A DNA stretch of 64,000 bases from Gymnodinialimonas ulvae (GCF_037543845.1 NZ_JBBIFX010000003.1:310001-374000), one strand, 5' to 3'; numbered from the stretch's first letter, positions 13,205-21,500 are shown. Numbers and translations are program-made. Notes: generated by a model from the letters alone, not told the origin.

Positions 13205-13300
13205 CCAATTTGGCAGGCCCCCTCATCGTGAGGGAGCATCTGCCGGCTCAGGTTGTTACCGGATCGCTCCGGCGCTAGTCGGTCCGTATCGCAACGGAAC
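13205..13300 (-). promoter_or_regulatory. Structured L10 leader upstream of rplJ
   Basis: Just upstream of rplJ, GGCAG (13212..13216) pairs with CTGCC (13240..13244) and encloses CCCTCA/TGAGGG (13220..13225 with 13229..13234). Nested stems with an internal loop in this spot resemble the L10(L12)4-binding autoregulatory leader of rplJ mRNAs. The outer boundary is approximate. The wider stretch 13196..13534 has no gene; it holds this leader, presumably the rplJ promoter, and the terminator at 13416..13443. Confidence 0.55.
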
Positions 13301-13415
13301 CAAACCACGCCCGGGCGCTCAAACGGATCTGAGCCCTGAAACACATGTCTGATCCCGTCTCAGGCAGGATTTATCGGGGCTATATGGCCCCCACCCACCG
13401 TCTCGGACGAAACGC

Positions 13416-13443
13416 AAAAGAGCGCCCGACGAATCGCACGCTC
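13416..13443 (-). terminator. Rho-independent terminator after the matrixin gene
   Basis: Read leftward, GAGCG (13439..13443) pairs with CGCTC (13420..13424), with an inner CGA/TCG pairing, and is followed by TTTT. It lies about 90 bases past the metalloprotease stop and separates that gene from the rplJ promoter region. Confidence 0.65.
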
Positions 13444-13534
13444 CAATGCAAGGGCGTCCCTAAACCGCTTGGTGCGATTTGCCAAGGGGCATTCCCCAGG
13501 CGCGGCCCTGCCAACGGGCCGGTTGTGCAGCGCG

Positions 13535-15124
13535 CTAGAGCACGAAACTCTCCGCCTCGGACGTCTCGTCCGACCCGCAACTCGGGCACCCATTGCCACC
13601 GCAGGACGGGCAGCCCTCCGCGATATCGGGGAACGGCACAAGCGGCAGACCGACCAACTCCTCCAATGCCGCCGTCATTGCAATCGCCGACGCATCCGCC
13701 GGGGCGATCTCGGGCACGGCCTCTTCCGCGTCCTCTTCGCCGAACGGCATGCAAGTGCTGCACCCCGCGCCACCGCACGATGGGCATCCCGCAAGCGAAC
13801 TGCCGAAGAAACTCTCATCAAGCGTCGCGGTCGCGTCACGGCTCGGGGCGATGCTCGATGGCGGTGAAACCTCCGTCAAAACCGTCTCTTCAAATGCAGG
13901 CGCACATGTGGCACATCCCGCGCCGCCGCAGGCCGGGCAGCTGGTGAAGGCAAACGGGTCGCTTTCCGCCGCATCGGCAGTGTCTGCGGCATCTTCGTCG
14001 TCCTCGCCGTCCTCGTCTTCCGGCTCATCGACCTCACCGAAGGCCAGCGCCGTACCCACGGCCGCACCGCCGCCGCCGCCGCCAAACAGGCCAAGCCCCG
14101 CAAGCGCCCCGCCAAACAGCCCGGCGATGCTGCCGAACAGGGCCAGCAATACGCCGATCCCAAGAAGCGCCGCGATGCCACCGGCCCCGCCGTCGTCGCC
14201 GTCGTCTTCCATCACAATCGGCACAGCCTCGGGTTCCGGCTCATCCTCCGGCTCCGGCGCCGCGTCAGGCTCCGGGTCTTCCACAGGCGGCTCGGGTTCT
14301 GGCTCCGGCTCGGGCTCAGGTTCCGGCTCGGGTTCTGGCTCCGGCTCAGGCTCGGGCTCAGGTTCCGGCTCCGGTTCCGGCTCGGGCTCCGGTTCAGGTT
14401 CCGGCTCGGGCTCGGGTTCCGGCTCGGGCTCAGGTTCGGGCTCAGGCTCAGGCTCGGGCTCCGGTTCAGGTTCCGGCTCGGGCTCAGGTTCGGGTTCCGG
14501 CTCGGGCTCCGGCTCCGGCTCGGGCTCCGGCTCCGGTTCAGGCTCCGGCTCCGGTTCAGGCTCGGGCTCCGGCTCCGGTTCAGGCTCGGGCTCCGACACC
14601 GGCGCAGGGCCATAGAGCGCCCGGATACCATCCAGATCGCCGTCGCCCAACTCGTCCGTTGTGATCGTCGGGTTCATGATCTCGGTCGGGTCATTCACAT
14701 GCCCCAGGCCGATCGCGTGGCCGATCTCGTGTAGCGCGACTGCGTAGAAATCCGTGCCGCTCTCACCTTCGGGCGACCACACGCGCGGGTCGTCGAACGT
14801 GATCCGCGCTGCCGTCAACTCTTCGAAATCCCCCCCCGTCTGGCGGAACGAGAACTGCGCAACCCCGACCGTGTTGCCAGACAGATTGCCGGCTGCAAAG
14901 GTGATATCGGCCGGGTTCGCCGCATCGGCCAGTTCGAAATCAATGCCCGACGCGTCTTCCCAAGTCTGGAACGCACGGGCCAGCGCATCAATGAATTCCG
15001 CTTCGGAATACAGGGTCCGGTCGAAATCCAGCTCCCCGACAAACGTGCCCGGATCCCAATACACCGGGCCACTGGGCGTGCCCCCGTCCGAGGGGCCCCA
15101 TTTCTGTCCATTCAGCGCAAACAT
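13535..15124 (-). CDS. Matrixin-like zinc metalloprotease with Glu-Pro stalk and three Cys clusters
   Basis: The product has 529 residues from MFALNGQKWG (ATG at 15124, GGGA site nine bases upstream). Residues 1-175 are a metzincin catalytic domain with HEIGHAIGLGH at 132-142 (zinc ligands and catalytic Glu) and the Met-turn IMNP near 149-152. Then come about 51 Glu-Pro units (about 178-280), an acidic stretch, and a Gly/Ala-rich hydrophobic segment (about 311-358). Three Cys modules follow near 394, 443 and 502 (CPACGGAGCATC, CPSCGGAGCSTC, CPSCGGNGCPSC). There is no Sec signal peptide and no RTX repeats, so the export route is unclear. It sits between rplA and rplJ, behind a lipoprotein gene. 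The catalytic class is well supported; localisation is not. Confidence 0.85.
   Translation of the reverse strand: MFALNGQKWGPSDGGTPSGPVYWDPGTFVGELDFDRTLYSEAEFIDALARAFQTWEDASGIDFELADAANPADITFAAGNLSGNTVGVAQFSFRQTGGDFEELTAARITFDDPRVWSPEGESGTDFYAVALHEIGHAIGLGHVNDPTEIMNPTITTDELGDGDLDGIRALYGPAPVSEPEPEPEPEPEPEPEPEPEPEPEPEPEPEPEPEPEPEPEPEPEPEPEPEPEPEPEPEPEPEPEPEPEPEPEPEPEPEPEPEPEPEPEPEPEPEPEPEPEPEPPVEDPEPDAAPEPEDEPEPEAVPIVMEDDGDDGGAGGIAALLGIGVLLALFGSIAGLFGGALAGLGLFGGGGGGAAVGTALAFGEVDEPEDEDGEDDEDAADTADAAESDPFAFTSCPACGGAGCATCAPAFEETVLTEVSPPSSIAPSRDATATLDESFFGSSLAGCPSCGGAGCSTCMPFGEEDAEEAVPEIAPADASAIAMTAALEELVGLPLVPFPDIAEGCPSCGGNGCPSCGSDETSEAESFVL
14287..14592 (-). repeat. Imperfect 6-bp tandem repeat encoding Glu-Pro units
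   Basis: About 51 hexanucleotide units vary between GGCTCC, GGCTCG, GGCTCA, GGTTCC and GGTTCT on the plus strand and encode alternating Pro and Glu on the minus strand. Synonymous variation between units indicates selection for the peptide rather than a fresh expansion. Length change by slippage in multiples of six would keep the frame. Confidence 0.9.
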
Positions 15125-15396
15125 CGTCGTCCCTTTTCTCCGACACACCTGTGGACGTTGAAAAGATCCACCGGCTCCCCTGTCTCGTGTTCACTTTCTG
15201 GCAATCAGTGCGGCGAAAATGAGGCGGAACCGAAGCGCTGCGTTAACTTTATGGCCACCTCGGCAAAAAGCCGCGTAATAACGGGGGGTGTCGGCGAGAA
15301 ATCGACGTTTGGGCACACGAAGGGCGGGCGTCCCGTCCCTCTGCGCCGGATCTGGCGTCACGCCTCGGCCCTGAGATCGAGGCCGTCGCCCGCGCC

Positions 15397-15693
15397 TTAA
15401 TCCGGTATCGAGATCAGCTGCCATTCGCCCGCGATGGCAACCGGCATGCCGCCCTCCGCGATCCGATCCGCAATCGCCCCACTTTCACTCAACGGGCAGC
15501 CCACGAGGGTCGCCGTATGGTCGAGATACTCCTGCGTTGCCGGGCTTTCGCCGACCACGAGACAGACATCCCCGGCGCTCGGATACGCACGGACCGGCAC
15601 AAGGCCAGAGTCTTCGGGCGGGCTGTAGGACGCCATCGGCAAGCAGCCGGTCAGAACCACGAAAGCAGGTAGAAAAACGGGAAGTCTGAACAT
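15397..15693 (-). CDS. Small lipoprotein
   Basis: The product has 98 residues from the ATG at 15693, seven bases after a strong GGAGG site. The N-terminus MFRLPVFLPAFVVLTGC is a lipoprotein signal with lipobox LTGC, Cys17 being the predicted lipidated residue. The mature part has two more Cys (VCLVVGES and VGCPLSES) that could form a disulphide. It follows the rplKA terminator and precedes the matrixin gene in the same direction, with a 270-base gap. I do not recognise the family, and function is unknown. Confidence 0.75.
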   Translation of the reverse strand: MFRLPVFLPAFVVLTGCLPMASYSPPEDSGLVPVRAYPSAGDVCLVVGESPATQEYLDHTATLVGCPLSESGAIADRIAEGGMPVAIAGEWQLISIPD

Positions 15694-15744
15694 GTCTATA
15701 TCCTCCAATACCCGAAGTCTGCAGGCCGCCGCGCGCGCGCGCAA

Positions 15745-15777
15745 GAAAAACGGCGCGAAGGCTCTCGCCCCGCGCCG
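15745..15777 (-). terminator. Rho-independent terminator of rplKA
   Basis: A perfect seven-pair stem CGGCGCG/CGCGCCG (15751..15757 with 15771..15777), with an inner GGC/GCC pairing, is followed leftward by TTTTTC. It lies 24 bases past the rplA stop. Confidence 0.85.
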
Positions 15778-15800
15778 CTTTGCCGAAATCCCGTACCAGC

Positions 15801-16499
15801 TCAGTTGCCGGTCGCGTTTTCCACGTTGATCGACACACCGCGACCCATGGTCGACGAAATGGCGATTTTCTTCATGTAGGTGCCCTTGGCGCCCGTCGGC
15901 TTGGCCCGGTTCACCGACTCGACAAACGCGCGCACGTTCTCGACCAGTTGGGCCTCATCGAACGATGCCTTGCCGATGCCCGCGTGCACAACACCGGCCT
16001 TCTCGGCCTTGTACTGCACCTGACCGCCCTTGGCGGCTTCAACGGCTTCCTTGACGTCCATCGTCACCGTGCCGATCTTCGGGTTCGGCATCAGGTTACG
16101 CGGCCCGAGCACTTTACCCAGACGGCCGACAATCGGCATCATGTCCGGCGTGGCGATGCAGCGATCGAACTCGATCGTGCCGCCCTGAACCGTCTCCATC
16201 AGGTCCTCGGCACCAACGATATCCGCACCGGCGGCCTGCGCCTCTTCGGCCTTGGGGCCACGGGCGAACACGGCCACACGGACCGTCTTGCCGGTGCCGT
16301 TGGGCAGGTCAACCGTACCGCGCACCATCTGGTCGGCGTGGCGCGGATCGACACCGAGGTTCATCGCGATTTCAATCGATTCGTCGAACTTCGCAGTCGC
16401 GTTGGCCTTCACCATCGCCACGGCCTCTTCGACACTCACATCTTCCTTGCCTTCAAACGCGGCCGTTGCGGCGGTCAGGCGCTTTCCCACTTTTCCCAT
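15801..16499 (-). CDS. rplA: 50S ribosomal protein L1
   Basis: This 232-residue protein is a 23S rRNA-binding component of the mobile L1 stalk and a translational repressor of its own operon in many bacteria. Diagnostic stretches are DLPNGTGKTVRVAVFARG, DRCIATPDMMPIVGRLGKVL and GPRNLMPNPKIGTVT. Length is normal. It starts four bases after the rplK stop, so the two are co-translated, and a strong terminator follows. Confidence 0.99.
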   Translation of the reverse strand: MGKVGKRLTAATAAFEGKEDVSVEEAVAMVKANATAKFDESIEIAMNLGVDPRHADQMVRGTVDLPNGTGKTVRVAVFARGPKAEEAQAAGADIVGAEDLMETVQGGTIEFDRCIATPDMMPIVGRLGKVLGPRNLMPNPKIGTVTMDVKEAVEAAKGGQVQYKAEKAGVVHAGIGKASFDEAQLVENVRAFVESVNRAKPTGAKGTYMKKIAISSTMGRGVSINVENATGN

Positions 16500-16503
16500 G
16501 GTC

Positions 16504-16956
16504 TTACCCCTTTACCTCGATACCCATCGACTTGGCCGAGCCAAGGATGATCTGCATTGCGGCTTCCACGTCGTTTGCCGACAGATCCACCATCTTGGCT
16601 TCCGCGATCTCGCGCAGCTGCTTGGCGGTGATCGTGGCGACCGTTTCGCGACCGGGCGTTTCGGCCCCGCGCGGACGGTTGCGCTTGCCCACCGGCTTCA
16701 GGCCAGCGGCCTTCTTGAGGTAATACGACGCGGGCGGCGTCTTGATGTCCATCGCGAACGACTTGTCCTGGTAATACGTGATCACCGTGGGGCAAGGCGC
16801 GCCCTGTTCCATCTCCTGCGTCTTGGCGTTGAACGCCTTGCAGAATTCCATGATGTTGATGCCGCGCTGACCCAGCGCAGGGCCCACAGGGGGGCTGGGG
16901 TTGGCTTGACCTGCAGGGATCTGCAGCTTCATCGTGCCAGCAAGTTTCTTGGCCAT
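16504..16956 (-). CDS. rplK: 50S ribosomal protein L11
   Basis: The product has 150 residues from MAKKLAGTMKLQIPAG (ATG at 16956, behind AAAGGAGAGG). It forms the GTPase-associated centre with 23S rRNA and is needed for ribosome-associated stringent signalling. PSPPVGPALGQRGINIMEF and the C-terminal RNA-binding domain are intact. The loop after LKKAAGLKP (GKRNRPRGAETPGRETV) is about eight residues longer than in most bacteria, a form I associate with Rhodobacterales. The frame continues upstream, but the standard N-terminus fixes the start. Confidence 0.98.
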   Translation of the reverse strand: MAKKLAGTMKLQIPAGQANPSPPVGPALGQRGINIMEFCKAFNAKTQEMEQGAPCPTVITYYQDKSFAMDIKTPPASYYLKKAAGLKPVGKRNRPRGAETPGRETVATITAKQLREIAEAKMVDLSANDVEAAMQIILGSAKSMGIEVKG

Positions 16957-17024
16957 GATTGACCTCTCCTTTTTGCAACAGCCGCCGGGCGCGCCCTTTG
17001 GCCTTTGTCGATGTGGTCCGGTCC

Positions 17025-17040
17025 GGGCACCGCGGTGCCC
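17025..17040 (-). promoter_or_regulatory. Perfect 16-bp palindrome upstream of rplK
   Basis: GGGCACC/GGTGCCC around CG forms a perfect palindrome 69-84 bases before the rplK start. It could be a hairpin in the rplK leader (L1 feedback acts on the rplK leader in Escherichia coli) or an operator. Sequence alone does not decide. Confidence 0.4.
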
Positions 17041-17126
17041 TCGCCTCCCACATTGGAATGTCCGATACCTCGGACGCGCGGGGTATGGGCGTTCTGGCGT
17101 GAAATGGCAAGGCCGCGTTTGACGCC

Positions 17127-18032
17127 CTACCGAAGGTGCGAAAACAACCGCGCATACCGCGGCGCAAAGAACCGCGCGAACGCCTTCACCTCGGGCCTGC
17201 GCCACGCTTCGGGCGAGATCAGCATCAAATGATCCGCCGCCCAGGCCTCGGGTGGATCAAAACACCGGATCAAACGGCCCTCCGCCTCATCCTTTTCCGC
17301 CATGCCCAGGTTGTTGATCGCCAATCCCTGCCCCGCCCGCACGGCGGCATCGAGCATTCCGATTTCCGTGTAGGTCCGCGAAATCTCGGCCTCCGACACG
17401 TAGTGCTGCAACCACGTATGAAGCACGGGTGCCATGCCCTTGCGCACCACCGAAAACAGGGTGTGACCCGCCATATCTTCGGGCGTTGCGGGCAGGCCGT
17501 GCCGCTTGGCATAGGCCGGCGCGCCGTAAAGCGTGAAGCGTGCCTTGCCCACGCGGCGCGAAATGAGGTCGGGCGGGTCCCCCCCGAAGGTCAGCCGAAG
17601 CGCGATATCCGCCTCCCCCGCCATCAGGTCGTATTTGCGCGTCCCGGGCAGAAACTCGAATTCGACATCCGGATAATCGGCGTGGAAACCGGCGATGATA
17701 TCGGTGAAGGCATCGTTGAAGTTCCTCTGGAAGGCGGTGATGCGAATGACCTGCGGCGCGTGCAAGCCCTGCGCAATCCCGGTCAGCCCCGCCGCCGCCG
17801 CTTCCATCGCCTCCGCCCCGGGCAGCAACGCCTTCGCCGCGTCGGTGGGATGGAACCCGCGCGTGTCGCGCTCGAACAACGTCAGCTTGAGCGCATGTTC
17901 CAGCGCCTCAATCCGCCGCGCCACCGTGGGCTGCGCCACACCAAGACCCTTCGCGGCGGCCAGGGTCGACCCCTCGCGATAGACCACAAGAAAGACCCGA
18001 AGGTCGGACCAGTTGGAAATCTCGCTCAACAT
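17127..18032 (-). CDS. LysR-family transcriptional regulator
   Basis: The product has 301 residues from MLSEISNWSDLRVFLVVYR. An N-terminal winged helix-turn-helix spans residues 5-65 (GSTLAAAKGLGVAQPTVARR as recognition region), followed by a periplasmic-binding-protein-like effector domain (FLPGTRKYDLMAGEADIALR is typical). It is leftward, between the start of the small rightward ORF at 18131 and rplK, so its natural target may be the divergent region 18033..18130. Effector and regulon are unknown. It is not expected to belong functionally to the ribosomal operon downstream. Confidence 0.9.
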   Translation of the reverse strand: MLSEISNWSDLRVFLVVYREGSTLAAAKGLGVAQPTVARRIEALEHALKLTLFERDTRGFHPTDAAKALLPGAEAMEAAAAGLTGIAQGLHAPQVIRITAFQRNFNDAFTDIIAGFHADYPDVEFEFLPGTRKYDLMAGEADIALRLTFGGDPPDLISRRVGKARFTLYGAPAYAKRHGLPATPEDMAGHTLFSVVRKGMAPVLHTWLQHYVSEAEISRTYTEIGMLDAAVRAGQGLAINNLGMAEKDEAEGRLIRCFDPPEAWAADHLMLISPEAWRRPEVKAFARFFAPRYARLFSHLR

Positions 18033-18130
18033 TTTTGTAGAGCAGCACAATTTCAACGCCAGTTCCAGCACCACGTCACCCGCGCCTAGCTTGGGGGCAG
18101 TTCAACGCCATCCCCGAAAGGCTTCACCTG

Positions 18131-18355
18131 ATGTCCCTGACCCTGCCCGCCCTGCCGTTGCCCGCCCTGCCGTTGCTTGCCCGGTTCCGCCGCCCCGCCT
18201 TGCCCGAGGCCGGTCCGATGAGCGCCCCGGAAGACACCGATGAGACGCGCGCGGGCCGCGCCGCCGCCATGAACCTGATGGACCATTGCCCGGACGCGCT
18301 CGCCAGCGAGAACGATTTTCACGCCATGATGTATGTCTATGCGGGCCGCTACTAG
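18131..18355 (+). CDS. Small hypothetical protein divergent from the LysR gene
   Basis: This 74-residue product starts MSLTLPALPLPALPLLARF and ends NDFHAMMYVYAGRY. A GAAAGG site lies about nine bases before the ATG. The start lies 98 bases from the LysR start, in the arrangement typical of a LysR target. The N-terminal third is Leu/Pro-rich and could be a weak membrane or amphipathic segment. I do not recognise the family. The neighbouring 18356..18534 shows nothing I can name. Confidence 0.45.
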   Translation: MSLTLPALPLPALPLLARFRRPALPEAGPMSAPEDTDETRAGRAAAMNLMDHCPDALASENDFHAMMYVYAGRY

Positions 18356-18534
18356 GCGCTCGCCCCAAGGCGGGCCGCCCGTATAGTACGCCTTGCGATG
18401 CCGCGCCTCCCACGGGTTTAACGGACGGGCACGCAGGCCAATCCGAAGACTGGCTTGCAAAATGGGGGGATCGCACAGGAGGCAAATGGAATTTGCGCCC
18501 CGCTTTCACGCCTGCGGCCTCACGCCCTCCGCCT

Positions 18535-19770
18535 TCACGTTTTATAAACACGCTCCAGACAATTTCGCGCCGGGTCCGCGATCCCGCGATCCTCAACCTC
18601 GGCCAGGCGCTGCAACACCGCCGCCATCCCGTCCACCGGTTCCTGCATCTCTGTTGCGCACAACAGCGCTTCCCAGGTCAGGCCCGCGTCGATCATCTTG
18701 TCCACGAACGGCGGGTCAAGGCAGTAATGCTCATGCACCGGAAACCAGAACCCCTGCGCGCCGGGAAGGTGGACCTCGGGCACCGGGTCCGCGAAGATGC
18801 GCATCACCCAGCCATCCACATCATAGCCTTCAAGGCGCGGGTCTTTCTTCAAATCGACAAACACGTTGTTCCCGAAGTCATCAAGACCGTGCAAAAAGCC
18901 CCCCGCCACGGCACGGCGGTTTGTCGCAAGCGCGCCGATATGATCGAGGATGTTCGCCAAGGGCTGCGGCGTGCCGTTGTTGAACGACCGCTTGGTGTCC
19001 TTGTAGACCCTGCCAACGAACCGCCCCGCACAGCCCGCAATCAGCGGATGCGGATCGTCGAATTGCGGCAAGATCTCATGATCCATCGCCTTGCGGCTGA
19101 CCTTTTGCCTGCCCGACTGCGCCAGAGAGGCCAGTGCAAACCCGCGCCGCAGGGCCTCGCCGGTGTTGCCAAGGCCAAGGCCGAGCGCGTCGATATCGGC
19201 GATCCAATCGTTGAAAATTACGTCGAACGGCGCGGCGGGGTGTTCTTTCACGCTCCAGCACAGGGGCAGATGCGACAGCGGCGCGTCGTCCAGACGCGCC
19301 TCCAGCATCTGCAGATACGGCAGCGCCAGCGCGCGGGCCTCCTCCAGGTCCAGGGGGAAATGGGGCAGCGGCGAGTGCGGATCAGAGACGTAATCAGGCA
19401 GCGGACGGTTGAAGGCGCTGACATGGTCCAATGATCCCTGCCGAAACGCGCGGGAGTCCCCATGGGGGTCCACGAAAAACCCTTCGATCAGCGTCTTGAC
19501 CTGCCAGCGGAGCCGCCAGACATCCCGGTTTTCATCGCCGCCGGGATAATCGGGCCAGCGATCAAGCACCCCGTAGCAATGGGCAAAGATGCCACGGATC
19601 TGCTCACCCGTGAACATCACCTCATTGAACGGGTGTACCTCGGGATAGCGTGGTCGCCGGTGATTTTCCAACGCCCCAAAAGCCGCGCTGACAGCGGCAG
19701 CATCCGGCGCGGGACTGGCCATTTCGGCATCCAGTGCCGCCAGTGCTGCCTCAACCTCAACCGCGCCCAT
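18535..19770 (-). CDS. Uncharacterised protein, tandem paralogue 2 behind nusG
   Basis: The product has 411 residues from MGAVEVEAALAALDAEM (ATG at 19770), seven bases after the stop of paralogue 1. The two proteins align along most of their length. They share AGCAGxxVGxxY, a NxTPxPL block, DHxxxxxxxRRAVAGGF, and PGAQGFWFPVHEHY with LDAGxxW...CATE-like ends. No signal peptide or membrane helix is visible, so both should be cytoplasmic. I recognise no catalytic motif or family. The order nusG, paralogue 1, paralogue 2 with tiny gaps implies co-transcription with a general elongation factor. Confidence 0.75.
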   Translation of the reverse strand: MGAVEVEAALAALDAEMASPAPDAAAVSAAFGALENHRRPRYPEVHPFNEVMFTGEQIRGIFAHCYGVLDRWPDYPGGDENRDVWRLRWQVKTLIEGFFVDPHGDSRAFRQGSLDHVSAFNRPLPDYVSDPHSPLPHFPLDLEEARALALPYLQMLEARLDDAPLSHLPLCWSVKEHPAAPFDVIFNDWIADIDALGLGLGNTGEALRRGFALASLAQSGRQKVSRKAMDHEILPQFDDPHPLIAGCAGRFVGRVYKDTKRSFNNGTPQPLANILDHIGALATNRRAVAGGFLHGLDDFGNNVFVDLKKDPRLEGYDVDGWVMRIFADPVPEVHLPGAQGFWFPVHEHYCLDPPFVDKMIDAGLTWEALLCATEMQEPVDGMAAVLQRLAEVEDRGIADPARNCLERVYKT

Positions 19771-19777
19771 CCGTGCC

Positions 19778-20959
19778 CTACCCACTCTTCTCTTTGCGCG
19801 CGATGAACGTCCGGGCGGCCTCGGCCAACTCGGTCTCGCCCGCCACGATCCGATCCAGAACCGGGCGCACAAGCGCCAACTCAGCCCCTTCGGTAGCGCA
19901 CATATACGCTATCCAATCGTGGCCTGCATCCAGAAGGCCAAACATGAAATCCACATCTCGCCAGTAATATTCGTGCACGTGAAACCAGAACGCCTGCGCG
20001 CCCGGCACGTAAGGCTCACCCAGCGGATGCGCCAGAATTTCCATCACCCAAGCGTCCAGATCAAACGCGTCGCCCAGGTCCTCCACCAGATAAGGCATCT
20101 CATCGAACGCAACCACAAAACCACCCGCCACGGCGCGGCGACAGCCTTGCACATGGGTCAGATGATCCATCATCTTCGTCAAAGGCCACGGCGTCGTGTT
20201 GCCAAACCGATCCATGTCAGGCGTGTAAAGCGAGCCCACCAGCTTGCCCGCACAGCCTGCCACCATCGGGTGTGGGTGCTCCAGCTTCGGCAACAGCACA
20301 TCCTCGCAGGTCTGCCAGCCCACCACCTGCCGGCCCTCTTGCGCGATCTTCTCCAGCGCCTGCGCCTCTCGCAACGCGGGCAAGCTGTCGCCCGTCCCCA
20401 CACCGCGCGCGTCCAGATCGGCCAGCCAATGCTCAAAAACCACGTCAAACGGCGCAACCGGGCGGCGGAACACATCCCATGCCAGTTTCAGGTGACTATA
20501 GGGCTTTTCGGCAATCTCGGCCTCCAGCCGCGCCAGATAGGGGGCGACCAAACCCGTGGCCTCCTCCAAATCCATCGGCACATGGGGGACAGGCTTCACA
20601 GGCTCCGGTGGCTTGCCGCCCCGGTCAAACCCCAGCGCCAGATACCGATTCACGCCCGATTGCGTGGCGGCGCGATACCCGGCGGCATCGTCCGTCACCG
20701 TGGCCTCGATCAGGCCGATGCAAATCCAATGGGCGCGCCAGCCGGGCGTTTGCGGCTCTGCCGTGCGCGCCTCGGCAAACCGATCCAGCGCCCAATAACA
20801 CGCCGCAAACATGCGGGTCAGATCATCGCGCGAAAGCAGCGCCGTGCGGTTGGGCTTCAGCGTCGCCAGCGCCTCCACCACCACATCGCCATCGGGCGTG
20901 TCAGCCTCCCGCTGAGCGTCCAACACATCCAGCGCCGCGCGGAACTCGACCATCCCCAT
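19778..20959 (-). CDS. Uncharacterised protein, tandem paralogue 1 behind nusG
   Basis: The product has 393 residues from MGMVEFRAALDVLDAQ (ATG at 20959), seven bases after the nusG stop; an ATG two codons later is an alternative. It is soluble, with conserved blocks AGCAGKLVGSLY, NTTPWPLTKMMDHL, RRAVAGGFVVAFDEM and GAQAFWFHVHEYYWRDVDF shared with the next gene. These Trp/His/Tyr-rich patches suggest a folded enzyme or binding domain, but I cannot name one. The tandem copies have diverged enough to imply separate roles or a heterodimer. Confidence 0.75.
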   Translation of the reverse strand: MGMVEFRAALDVLDAQREADTPDGDVVVEALATLKPNRTALLSRDDLTRMFAACYWALDRFAEARTAEPQTPGWRAHWICIGLIEATVTDDAAGYRAATQSGVNRYLALGFDRGGKPPEPVKPVPHVPMDLEEATGLVAPYLARLEAEIAEKPYSHLKLAWDVFRRPVAPFDVVFEHWLADLDARGVGTGDSLPALREAQALEKIAQEGRQVVGWQTCEDVLLPKLEHPHPMVAGCAGKLVGSLYTPDMDRFGNTTPWPLTKMMDHLTHVQGCRRAVAGGFVVAFDEMPYLVEDLGDAFDLDAWVMEILAHPLGEPYVPGAQAFWFHVHEYYWRDVDFMFGLLDAGHDWIAYMCATEGAELALVRPVLDRIVAGETELAEAARTFIARKEKSG

Positions 20960-20966
20960 GGGCGCA

Positions 20967-21500
20967 TCAGCCCTGCTTGGTGACCTGCGTGAATTCCAAC
21001 TCCACCGGGGTCGCGCGGCCAAAGATCGACACCGTCACCTTCAGGCGCTGGTTGTCTTCGTCCACTTCCTCGACCATGCCGTCGAAATCCTCGAACGGAC
21101 CGTCGGAGACCTTGACCTTTTCGCCGACCTCATAGGTGATCGTCGACCGCGGCGCGGCCTCGCCCTCTTCGACGCGGTTGAGGATCGAGTTCACCTCTTC
21201 ATCGCGCATCGGCATCGGGCGGCCCTGCGGCCCGAGAAACCCCGTCACCCGCTGGATCGAGTTGATCGCGTGGTAGCCCTCGCCGGTCATCTCCATCCGC
21301 ACCAGTACGTAGCCCGGCATGAACCGGCGCGGCACCGTGACCTTCTTGCCCCGGCGGATCTCGATCACGTCCTCTTCGGGAACCAGAACCTCTTCGATGA
21401 CGTCCTGCAGGCCCTTCTCCTCGACGGCGGTGCGAATCTGCTCTGCGATACGCTTTTCGAAGTTCGAAAGAACCGACACCGAATACCAACGCTTGGCCAT
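20967..21500 (-). CDS. nusG: Transcription termination/antitermination factor NusG
   Basis: The product has 177 residues from MAKRWYSVSVLSNFEKRIAE (ATG at 21500). The N-terminal NGN domain, which binds the RNA polymerase clamp, is followed by the KOW domain (EKVKVSDGPFEDFDGMVEEV), which contacts Rho or ribosomal protein S10. Length is normal. It follows secE by 180 bases, and its stop is seven bases from the first of two unknown paralogues rather than being followed directly by rplK. Confidence 0.98.
   Translation of the reverse strand: MAKRWYSVSVLSNFEKRIAEQIRTAVEEKGLQDVIEEVLVPEEDVIEIRRGKKVTVPRRFMPGYVLVRMEMTGEGYHAINSIQRVTGFLGPQGRPMPMRDEEVNSILNRVEEGEAAPRSTITYEVGEKVKVSDGPFEDFDGMVEEVDEDNQRLKVTVSIFGRATPVELEFTQVTKQG

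Noticed and set aside
14287..14592. Tandem repeat considered as a CRISPR array
   Set aside because: Units are six bases, have no spacers and encode protein; no cas genes are present.
13593..14615. Plus-strand frame with a long Ser-Gly repeat
   Set aside because: It is the complement of the Glu-Pro repeat of the metalloprotease, whose catalytic motif and ribosome site lie on the minus strand.
18286..19434. A 382-codon rightward frame over the second nusG-linked paralogue
   Set aside because: Its sequence is Arg/His/Gln-rich shadow. The minus-strand frame shows conserved blocks shared with its tandem paralogue.
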